A stretch of 64,000 nucleotides of DNA. Origin: Flavobacterium pectinovorum (lineage in GTDB: Bacteria; Bacteroidota; Bacteroidia; Flavobacteriales; Flavobacteriaceae). Where the stretch lies: NCBI RefSeq assembly GCF_900142715.1, contig NZ_FRBX01000002.1, forward strand, positions 1-64,000, read 5' to 3'. The number at the start of each line of letters is the position of its first letter. Positions within the stretch are counted from its first letter, which is position 1. The notes beneath the pieces are model-generated. The model was not told the origin of the DNA. It did no database searches and worked only from the letters and a program-made list of their open reading frames with translations. The translations under genes were made by a program, and so were the position numbers. Of this stretch, positions 18,969 to 26,593 are shown one piece after another.

Positions 18969-19333
18969 TTTCCTCCACTACCGCACGAATCCTTTCGTGT
19001 GGCTCCTCACTGGCGCGAGCATCTTACTCGTAAACGCAATCAAAATCAATCAGTTCATTTCCTAAACAACAATTCTTTACATTTTATATCCGTTTAATTA
19101 TTTCATCTAGAACAAACTTAACTTCTTTTACGTTCACGAGCAAGATGCTCGCGCCAGCAGGGGCATTATAAGAAACAGAATATAATTATTTACAAAACTA
19201 TTATAACTTGATTGGACTTGTAGCACAATAATATTATATGAATATTCTAAGCCCTAAAATCCACTATCTATTACAATCCCAGCCAAAACTCCATAAGTCC
19301 CTGCATAAGCACCTCCAACTCCCCAAGAGGGAA
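18969..19333. other. Intergenic region between immunity candidate and array
   Basis: No intact gene is seen. It holds a small hairpin (18981-19002), a long inverted repeat with distant arms (19010-19036 and 19131-19157), AT-rich spacer and, at its right end, a short orphan reading-frame fragment (19254-19346). Confidence 0.6.
18981..19157. repeat. Hairpin plus widely spaced inverted repeat
   Basis: CCGCACGAA/TTCGTGTGG forms a local hairpin at 18981-19002. Arms 19010-19036 and 19131-19157 (CTGGCGCGAGCATCTT type) are 27 bp long, almost perfectly complementary and 94 bp apart. They are more GC-rich than their surroundings, so they may be a mobile palindromic element that truncated the sixth array copy. 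Confidence 0.65.
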
Positions 19334-19346
19334 TTACTGCTCCCCG
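19254..19346 (-). pseudogene. Short orphan C-terminal fragment
   Basis: After an in-frame stop, about 29 codons on the minus strand read GAVIPSWGVGGAYAGTYGVL followed by AGIVIDSGF and a stop. The Gly/Ala-rich composition and clean stop resemble the end of a small secreted peptide or an orphan Rhs tip. It overlaps the last codons of the immunity candidate in another frame. Evidence is weak because nothing upstream in this frame is open. Confidence 0.25.
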
Positions 19347-19744
19347 CTACATATTCTTTTCATTATATTCTTTCCTTGTTTTATTAGAACTAATATTTCT
19401 GTTGAAGGCATTTCAAAAGAAAAATTCAATGAATTTAGATATTGATTATCTTTTAAAAATCCTGTCACATTAATATTACCTGAATTTTCTGCCTCAAATT
19501 TAATTTGCATTTGCTCATCGTTATGCTGAAAATAAAAAGTATATTTTAGTGTTTCATTAAGCTTCTTTAAATTTTTTAAAAACTCATCAAAATCCGTAAG
19601 CTCTATAATTATCTCTTCTTTTGCATTTGCAATATTCATATTTATTTCTACCGAAACATTTATAAAAATTGGATCTTCTCTAAATAATTTTTTAAAATTA
19701 CTTAGTTTAATTCTTTCATTTCCTTCTTTATCTTTTATTTCCAT
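19334..19744 (-). CDS. Candidate immunity protein for the Rhs toxin
   Basis: 136 residues, soluble, no signal peptide, acidic. Alternating beta strands are followed by FSFEMPSTEILVLIKQGKNI. The overall pattern (INVSVEINMNIAN.., ELTDFDEFLKNLKKL, GNINVTGFLKD, LNFSFE) loosely resembles the WapI-type immunity family. That is a tentative match from memory, not an alignment. It starts 4 bp after the stop of the giant Rhs gene, which is the usual place for a cognate immunity gene, so neutralising the C-terminal tip in the cytoplasm is the best hypothesis. Confidence 0.6.
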   Translation of the reverse strand: MEIKDKEGNERIKLSNFKKLFREDPIFINVSVEINMNIANAKEEIIIELTDFDEFLKNLKKLNETLKYTFYFQHNDEQMQIKFEAENSGNINVTGFLKDNQYLNSLNFSFEMPSTEILVLIKQGKNIMKRICSGEQ

Positions 19745-19748
19745 CTTT

Positions 19749-22700
19749 TTATTTTAAAGGGATAAAACTTTTATGAAAAATAACATTTGACTCATTAATC
19801 CCTATTTGATAAGTTCCATTAACTCCATTTATTGTACCTTTCAATTCAAACCAATTAGCACCATCTTTAATTCGCTGAGCCCATGCACCGTTTTGAATTA
19901 TATGTTCGTCAAACGATTGCGGAAAATTGTGATAAAGATCTGTAGCTTCTTCAACTCTTGGATGATACTCAAGCCCCTCGATTTTATAACTGCCATCTAC
20001 ATTTTTTGTTAGGGTAGCTTTGCCTGTTGTATTGGTCTGCGTTGTTGGTTTCGCGCTTGTCTCAACTGTACTAGGCAGTTTTGCATCTGTTTTTATTTGT
20101 GCCCCACTTTTCGTCTCAGCTAATCCTGCTACTTCAGGCAAAGTTACTGGTTGTACTGCAATTGGCTTACTTCCTGTCAGGAATGTTTTGCCATTCGCCA
20201 ATGCTGTAACACCGTTAAGTATGCCTCCTGTAACTGCACCAATAGCAATTCCTTTAACAAAGTCCTTTCCTGACATTAAAGGATCGCCAAATGCAGCATT
20301 ATTTCCTAAACTTAAAAACATTGAGGAATACATAGCACCTACACCGCCACTAAATGCCCCTGCTGCAAAACCTCCAGTTCCGGCAGCAGCTCCACCTGCC
20401 AGACCAAATGCGGCTCCTCCCGTCGCGGCTCCAAGAGCTCCTGCTCCTGCACCAATGCCAAAGGCTTTTAAACCTTCCATATCCATTCTAAAACCGTGAG
20501 TTCCCCAATTTACAACACCGCCAATTACTGCCCCAATAACAATATGCCAAAACTCTCCGCTAGGATCTGTATAACGCAATGGATTATTTAAAACATAACC
20601 ATATCTATTAAAGTTTTGAGTATTATAAAAATCCTGAATATTATTATCCGGTTGTAAAAAACGATGCAGTTTAGGATCATAAATACGGCCATTCATGTTT
20701 ATAAGACCAACACTTTGTAAATGTTCGTGACCGGTATACCCTCGATCTAAAACAGTTAATCCTGCCAGTACATTTCCTGCTCCGTCCTGCACGCTTACTA
20801 TTGCTCCCCAGGCATCAAACAATCGTTTTTCTACAACTGTTCCTATCTGGTTTGTTATAGCAATGATAGAACCCTGATAATCTCTTTGTAAATATAAATA
20901 TTCTTGTGTTATTCCGTTGCTTTTTAATACAATTGGTGCAGAGTAGCCATCTCCGCCAATGTAGGTGACAAATTCATACACACCTGTTGTTTTATTTTCC
21001 TTAATTTCCATACTGCCGTCGGCAGAATAGTATTTTCGTAAAGGCCTTTCTAATTTATCATCCTGCAAGCCTCCATAAAACATGGCAGTACGACTGTTAT
21101 TATCGTTGTATTCAAAACTTATTTTGTCTATTCCTGTTTCATCAATAAGTACCGGGCTTTTAAAGGCATTATAGGTTATAATTTGTGTTGGCTTTGTGGT
21201 ATAATACGATAATGCCTCAGGCGTAACGGTTATCGATGCGTTTTGATATGGTTTTTCGTTTGAGTAGGTGTACTTTCCTAAAATGTTTTCTGTAATTCTA
21301 CCCTGATCATCATACAATTGTTTTTCTTGTATGCCTTGAACATTTGTAAATTCTGTTAAACGATCTTGAGCATCATATTTAAAATTTTCGTCTCTGTTAA
21401 ACAAACTATTTGTCCTGCTTGTTAAATTGCCTTTCTGGGCATCAAAAACAGTACTTAAAGTCAAAATATTAATTGAGCCAGATGTTTTGTCATATTTAAA
21501 CTGAGAGGCTAAACCATAAGTATCATATAAATTTGTTATTGTTGTCGGTCCATTTTGTGCGCTAGTAAGTTGTCCTCTTGCATTTACAGTATTGGTTTGC
21601 CACAATATTTCATTTGTATTGTTATCTACTATTTGCCAGTGCGATCCATTACTATATGTATTTTTTATGACTTTACTACTGGATTTCCCGCCTGTAGCTG
21701 CTGTTGATGTTTCAGTATCTGCACGACCAAAACCATCATAAGTAAAATCTTTAGTAAATACCGCATAAGGTGTTGTTTCTACTGTTTTGCTAATTCTTTT
21801 TGACGCATCATAAGTAAATGAATTAAATATTGTATTTGCTCCACTAGCTAAGTCTTCAAACTTACTGCTGGTAATTAATTTGCTTGAAGGATCGTAAGAA
21901 TAAGTTGTTTTGGAATTTGTATTCGTACCCGAAATTGTTTTTTGGGTTACTTTGCCAACTGCATCCAAAACATAGTTGGTTGTTCCGTTAGGAGTCGTTG
22001 TACTTGTTGTTTCTCCAAAACCATTATACACATAAGTATAGGTTCCTGCAGATGAATCTACCAGTTTTGTTTTTCTTCCCCAGCCATCTTGCGAAATGGT
22101 AGTTTTTACTCCATTATAATCAGATTCTTTTAAGTTTCCGTTTGCAAAATAGGAATACCTAATTGTTCCTCCCGGAGTATCTGTCATCGAGATAATATTT
22201 CCTATTGCATTTTTGGTCGACGTTTTTGATTTTGTTCCGTCGTTCACTATCGTGGTAAGTCCAGAATAACTAATATCCGTCACTTTTCCTGTAAAAGAAA
22301 TATTTTTAATTACTCTGCCGTAAACATCAAAGTTAGTTTCGTTCCATTGCGTTGCCTGTGTACCAAAATAAGGTTCACTCACTTTACCAATTCGGCTGTG
22401 AATATCGTATAGGTATTCTACATATGAAAAAATGCCATTTATGTTTTTAGTTCCCGTTTTTAACTTTCTTCCTAAATCATCAAATGTTTCCTCCGTTACA
22501 CTTCCATCATCTGCAGTTGATGTTACAATTGATCTAAAACCTTTTTTAGTATAGACATAAGCATTCTTTTTTCCTAAATAATCTATCGTAAATTCTTTCT
22601 TAAACCATGAATCATATAAATAAGAAGTCTTTAATCCGTAAGGATTTGTTTCAGATTCTAACGTTCCATTTGAATAATTATAAACGAAAGATGTTGACAA

Positions 22701-25700
22701 TCCTTCTATATCTGTACTTTTTGTCAAAAATCGCCCCGAAGGATCATATTCATAACTGGTAATTCTTGGTGAGAGTCCTGATGCAGTTATCGTCTTTTTA
22801 AGAATATTACCAAAAGCATCGTAAACATTATCTTCTGTAATATAATCTGTATTGGTTCCTTTCTTTTTAATTTTGGTAAGTAAACTATTTTCATAAAAGT
22901 ATAACTCTTCAGATGTCATAACATCACCTGCAATTGCAACACTTTGAGTTTTACCCGATGGTCTTCCCAGTACATACGGAGTTAATGTTGCTGCATCATA
23001 ACTTACATTAGAAACTGTTGTTTGAACTGTAGCTCCAGCCTCTTTTAAATAGGTAACAGACTTTAACGGATTATTGTTTGCATCAAAATCCGTATAAGTT
23101 TCCGTGCCTGTATTGTCTAAAGTATTAAGTTGCTTTGTAATCGTATTTTTAAGTTTAAATACTTTATTTGGCAAAAGTTCACTTTCATATGTTAATCTGG
23201 ATTTTGTAATAAAATCTACAGGGGTATTTGGTGAATTATTAGCCTCTTCATTTATTTTTGCCGAAAAAGTACTACCCGGCTTAATCCAGGTATCAGGTTT
23301 TAATGTGATGCTTTGCGTTGCCACTAAATTATCTGAGCCTGTAACTGTATAGCTTTTCTCTTTAATAATATTACTTTCAGTTTGAATCGAATTAGGTCTT
23401 AAAGCAGTTCCAAGCCCTAATACAGAATAATTCTCTATGTTAGCCCCTCTTAAAGTCATGTCGTTTCTGGTAACACTCGAAATCATGTTACTATCAAGAT
23501 CATGCCAGTTGGTTCGTACCATTGATCTAAAACCTAAAAAACCTATTCCGTCAGCATTGGAAACCGCACCGCTATAAAAAAACAATTGTTTACTATAATC
23601 TGATGAGCTTTGTTTTTCGACTTTAGTTACAATTTTAAAATTAGGGGCAACTGTAATATCAATATTCGGATATATTTCCGTAAAACTAGTTGGTGTGTAA
23701 AAAGGTTCGTACTGATCTTGTTTCAGTGGATTGTATGTAATTATTTCTTTTACACCATTACCCGTCGTTATAGTATTAATTAACGTTTCCTTGCTTGTGT
23801 CTTTTTGAGAATCAAAAGTGTATATTAGGTTATCAGTTATTGCTCCGACTTCTGCATATTGATTGTTTTGATTGGGAGATAAAAAGACAGGAATAGCGTA
23901 ACTCTTAATATTTAGCGTAGGATCAATTGTAGATTCAGAAAAAAAACTAAAAGTGGTATCTGTATTGTTAAATGATCTTATTATTATAGCTCCTAATTTT
24001 GAAGTATTTCCATAAATAGATCTAAAGTGCACAATATCTGTCTTTCCGTCACCATTAAAATCTAGAGGAATAAGAGCATTAACAGATACTCCACCGCCAC
24101 TTTCAACTATAGTTCCCGTGCCGGCATTAGGAAAAGAGTATGATTGAGTGGTTTTTTCAAACCCAACACCTGTTGATGTAAATTTAAAATAGTCATAAGC
24201 AGTTAGTCCGGCACTTTTAGGGATAATGAAATCCATTTTTCCATCACCATTATAATCTCCCGGGAGTATAGATAAATTTGTAACAATGTTTGGATCTGTC
24301 ATTTTCCACAACAATGTTAGTTTGTTATTACTATCTAGTGTGTAAACAGTTACACTTCCAGATTTAAAATGAAGAATATCAGTTTTGCCGTCGCCATTTA
24401 CATCAAAAGTTTCAATTTGGTCATTGTCTGAAAACTGATCTCTAATAAGCACATAGTCTAACATAGTACCAGCTTCACTCCAGAAATTACTCGTTTTCCT
24501 TGAGTCAAGATCTACAAAATAAACTTTACCTGGAGATAAATATCTAATTATTTTACAAGATGAGTCTCTTTCAGGTACTTCCTTATCTATGGCTATCACA
24601 TCGGTTAATCCATCTCCATTAAAATCACCACTATAATATTTCTTTTCCTGTGATTGGTCTTCTAAACTAGGCCTCCCATAAGCGCAATTAGCAACATTCC
24701 TAACAGGAAAAACAATTTGTTTTTTATTTAAAACAGCAGCACCATAGGAAGAATTATAATAAGTATTAAAATTTATTGCTTTTGAATCTGTTGCCTTCTG
24801 TACAGCAGTAATCCCTTGAGAATCTGAAATCTTATTATTAATTAAAAAAGTTGATGGAAACAATTCTTCAAAAGCCCCTGTCAAAGTTTCTTTGGGGATA
24901 TTTCTCGAAGTATTTTTAATATCTGTAAAAAGCCAAAATTTTTGCTTTACCTGATCTCCTTTTGTTGGATATAATATAAAATCCATCTTTCCATCTCCGT
25001 CAAAATCCCCTGAAATAGTAGCTGCAGTATCAGAGTTGATATTACTCATTCCAATAGTTGTTATATTTGGAGTAGCTATTGTTGTCACGCCAGACTTTTC
25101 ATATTCAAAAATTGTAGGGTTATAACTTTTGGACTCATCACCATTTTTTTCGGTAATAGTAGTTAATCTCTGATAGTCTAAAGTAGTTTCATCGTATCCT
25201 AATACATAATTCCTAAAGCCAATACTGTTTCCAATAACTTTAATTTTATTTAAAATTTTTCTTTTCGTAATACTTAATCCACCAACATAAATTTGCTGAA
25301 CTCTTTTTCTATTACTATACTCAAATTTGATTTCGTTAATCGGGGTTCCTGCTGATTTTGATCCATATTTTATGGAAGCAATATCTAAACTGTTATTAAC
25401 TAAAGAATAAGCATAACTAATTCTCACACTTTGCGGATTTTCCCAATATGTAATTGCCCAATCTGTTATAGATCGGGAATCTGCAGAATTACCATAATAC
25501 GCTTTTGAACCATCAGGATATTCTACAATAAAATAAGAAGGCCCAAACTTAGCTCCGTCGGGATTCACTCCGTAAGATGTTATTTTGATATTAGAGAAGC
25601 TCTCCGTTTCGTATTGAGTCCCATTTGCTCCATAAACTCCTGAGGTTCCGTTTTTAACAATCAGGCGCTGGCCATCAAGGGCGAAACGATCTAAAACATT

Positions 25701-26006
25701 AAAATCGACAGGATCAATAACTCCGTCATGAAAGTTCGTGGACGGAATTCTGCTTATAGTAGAAACTCCTGAAATATTCCAACCATATCCAGCCAAACCA
25801 TTCCCGCCCTGACTATTGTAAACCAAACTAATTTGAGGAACAACTCCATTAATTCCAGGAGGAACAGCAATAGGAATGGTATAATTGGCAGCTCCCGATA
25901 AAGAAACAGATAATTGTCCTTCGGTGACACCAACTTCGGTAGAAGTCTGAGCCGAAACCAAAAAGCCAAAAACTAAAAATAGAAGTGTAAAGTAAAGTTT
26001 TTTCAT
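19749..26006 (-). CDS. SpvB/TcdB/Rhs-type polymorphic toxin
   Basis: 2085 residues. Signal peptide to about residue 19 (FLVFGFLVSAQ). SpvB-type domain (TEGQLSVSLSGAANYTIPIA, GLAGYGWNISG) to about residue 330. At least five calcium-binding-type VCBS/FG-GAP motifs (DFDGDGKMD, DFNGDGLTD, DVNGDGKTD, DYNGDGKMD, DFNGDGKTD; about residues 335-655). TcdB-middle-like part near 750-870, many YD repeats, and an Rhs core at about 1700-1820 (RDYQGSIIAITN, GRIYDPKLHRFLQPDN, YTDPSGEFW). A Gly/Ala-rich hydrophobic stretch follows at about 1820-1930, then an unassigned tip (last 70 residues, NFPQSFDEHIIQNGAW to HKSFIPLK). By family, Rhs shells encapsulate and deliver their C-terminal toxin. Secretion route and tip activity are not known. 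Confidence 0.85.
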   Translation of the reverse strand: MKKLYFTLLFLVFGFLVSAQTSTEVGVTEGQLSVSLSGAANYTIPIAVPPGINGVVPQISLVYNSQGGNGLAGYGWNISGVSTISRIPSTNFHDGVIDPVDFNVLDRFALDGQRLIVKNGTSGVYGANGTQYETESFSNIKITSYGVNPDGAKFGPSYFIVEYPDGSKAYYGNSADSRSITDWAITYWENPQSVRISYAYSLVNNSLDIASIKYGSKSAGTPINEIKFEYSNRKRVQQIYVGGLSITKRKILNKIKVIGNSIGFRNYVLGYDETTLDYQRLTTITEKNGDESKSYNPTIFEYEKSGVTTIATPNITTIGMSNINSDTAATISGDFDGDGKMDFILYPTKGDQVKQKFWLFTDIKNTSRNIPKETLTGAFEELFPSTFLINNKISDSQGITAVQKATDSKAINFNTYYNSSYGAAVLNKKQIVFPVRNVANCAYGRPSLEDQSQEKKYYSGDFNGDGLTDVIAIDKEVPERDSSCKIIRYLSPGKVYFVDLDSRKTSNFWSEAGTMLDYVLIRDQFSDNDQIETFDVNGDGKTDILHFKSGSVTVYTLDSNNKLTLLWKMTDPNIVTNLSILPGDYNGDGKMDFIIPKSAGLTAYDYFKFTSTGVGFEKTTQSYSFPNAGTGTIVESGGGVSVNALIPLDFNGDGKTDIVHFRSIYGNTSKLGAIIIRSFNNTDTTFSFFSESTIDPTLNIKSYAIPVFLSPNQNNQYAEVGAITDNLIYTFDSQKDTSKETLINTITTGNGVKEIITYNPLKQDQYEPFYTPTSFTEIYPNIDITVAPNFKIVTKVEKQSSSDYSKQLFFYSGAVSNADGIGFLGFRSMVRTNWHDLDSNMISSVTRNDMTLRGANIENYSVLGLGTALRPNSIQTESNIIKEKSYTVTGSDNLVATQSITLKPDTWIKPGSTFSAKINEEANNSPNTPVDFITKSRLTYESELLPNKVFKLKNTITKQLNTLDNTGTETYTDFDANNNPLKSVTYLKEAGATVQTTVSNVSYDAATLTPYVLGRPSGKTQSVAIAGDVMTSEELYFYENSLLTKIKKKGTNTDYITEDNVYDAFGNILKKTITASGLSPRITSYEYDPSGRFLTKSTDIEGLSTSFVYNYSNGTLESETNPYGLKTSYLYDSWFKKEFTIDYLGKKNAYVYTKKGFRSIVTSTADDGSVTEETFDDLGRKLKTGTKNINGIFSYVEYLYDIHSRIGKVSEPYFGTQATQWNETNFDVYGRVIKNISFTGKVTDISYSGLTTIVNDGTKSKTSTKNAIGNIISMTDTPGGTIRYSYFANGNLKESDYNGVKTTISQDGWGRKTKLVDSSAGTYTYVYNGFGETTSTTTPNGTTNYVLDAVGKVTQKTISGTNTNSKTTYSYDPSSKLITSSKFEDLASGANTIFNSFTYDASKRISKTVETTPYAVFTKDFTYDGFGRADTETSTAATGGKSSSKVIKNTYSNGSHWQIVDNNTNEILWQTNTVNARGQLTSAQNGPTTITNLYDTYGLASQFKYDKTSGSINILTLSTVFDAQKGNLTSRTNSLFNRDENFKYDAQDRLTEFTNVQGIQEKQLYDDQGRITENILGKYTYSNEKPYQNASITVTPEALSYYTTKPTQIITYNAFKSPVLIDETGIDKISFEYNDNNSRTAMFYGGLQDDKLERPLRKYYSADGSMEIKENKTTGVYEFVTYIGGDGYSAPIVLKSNGITQEYLYLQRDYQGSIIAITNQIGTVVEKRLFDAWGAIVSVQDGAGNVLAGLTVLDRGYTGHEHLQSVGLINMNGRIYDPKLHRFLQPDNNIQDFYNTQNFNRYGYVLNNPLRYTDPSGEFWHIVIGAVIGGVVNWGTHGFRMDMEGLKAFGIGAGAGALGAATGGAAFGLAGGAAAGTGGFAAGAFSGGVGAMYSSMFLSLGNNAAFGDPLMSGKDFVKGIAIGAVTGGILNGVTALANGKTFLTGSKPIAVQPVTLPEVAGLAETKSGAQIKTDAKLPSTVETSAKPTTQTNTTGKATLTKNVDGSYKIEGLEYHPRVEEATDLYHNFPQSFDEHIIQNGAWAQRIKDGANWFELKGTINGVNGTYQIGINESNVIFHKSFIPLK

Positions 26007-26011
26007 GGCTT

Positions 26012-26458
26012 TTATTGTTTGATGATTTTAATCGATTTTTCTCCTCCGTCTTTGTATGACATCAATACAATATAAATTCCCGAAGGATACTGCTGAAAAG
26101 GTATTGTAAGATTGTTTTCTTGTTTGTTTCGTTGATATGTTCTTAAAACCTGACCTGTGACTGAATATAATTGTACTGAAGTGATGTAATTCTCATTAAT
26201 CAATTGCCATTGTAAATACAATTCTTCTTTTACGGGATTTGGATAGTAAGAGATAAAATCTTTTTCTGAAAACTGAAATAAGTCATCTTGCGTAATGGCT
26301 TCGATTTCTTTTATTTCTTCAACTGTTTTTGAGACACAGTTAATACAAAGCGTTCGGCTAATTTGATTTCCTGCAGCGTCGTAACTAAAGGTTAGTTTTG
26401 TTTGAGCATTTGCTGAGAAACACAGTACAAAAAGAACAATAAATAAATATTTTTTCAT
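26012..26458 (-). CDS. Small YD-motif protein with T9SS sorting domain
   Basis: 148 residues. Signal peptide (FIVLFVLCFSANAQ), then one YD-repeat-like strand (LTFSYDAAGNQISRTLCINC), a short acidic linker and a type A T9SS sorting domain (YYPNPVKEELYLQW, VTGQVLRTYQ, PSGIYIVLMSYKDGG). It lies 5 bp upstream of the giant Rhs gene on the same strand, behind a good promoter. The single YD strand suggests it may dock to or cap the Rhs shell and give it a surface anchor. This is inference from architecture and position. Confidence 0.75.
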   Translation of the reverse strand: MKKYLFIVLFVLCFSANAQTKLTFSYDAAGNQISRTLCINCVSKTVEEIKEIEAITQDDLFQFSEKDFISYYPNPVKEELYLQWQLINENYITSVQLYSVTGQVLRTYQRNKQENNLTIPFQQYPSGIYIVLMSYKDGGEKSIKIIKQ

Positions 26459-26486
26459 GAAGGGAGGTATAATAATGTATTTTCGG

Positions 26487-26517
26487 CAAATATAAAATTA
26501 TAATTCAATGCCTACAA
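26487..26517 (-). promoter_or_regulatory. Promoter of the YD-T9SS/Rhs operon
   Basis: On the minus strand TTG (26515-26517), 20 bp, then TATATTTG (26487-26494), 28 bp before the first ATG. This is a good match to the Bacteroidota TTG/TAnnTTTG promoter. Confidence 0.65.
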
Positions 26518-26538
26518 AAAAAATGTTAATAAAACCAT

Positions 26539-26568
26539 AAAAAAAGCGAGACCTAAGTCTCGCTTTTA
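26539..26568 (-). terminator. Intrinsic terminator of the glmS operon
   Basis: Stem AAAAGCGAGAC / GTCTCGCTTTT with a 4-base loop, 26 bp after the glmS stop codon. It is similar in sequence to the terminator at 14226-14256. Confidence 0.8.
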
Positions 26569-26593
26569 TAGCATTATAAATATTTTATAAACT

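Noticed and set aside
20020..20499. Long plus-strand open frame (159 codons, Pro/Ala-rich) opposite the Rhs gene
   Set aside because: It mirrors the Gly/Ala-rich codons of the Rhs protein on the other strand; no start context or family likeness.
25754..25969. Minus-strand hydrophobic frame inside the Rhs 5' region
   Set aside because: It is an out-of-frame shadow of the SpvB-domain coding sequence on the same strand.
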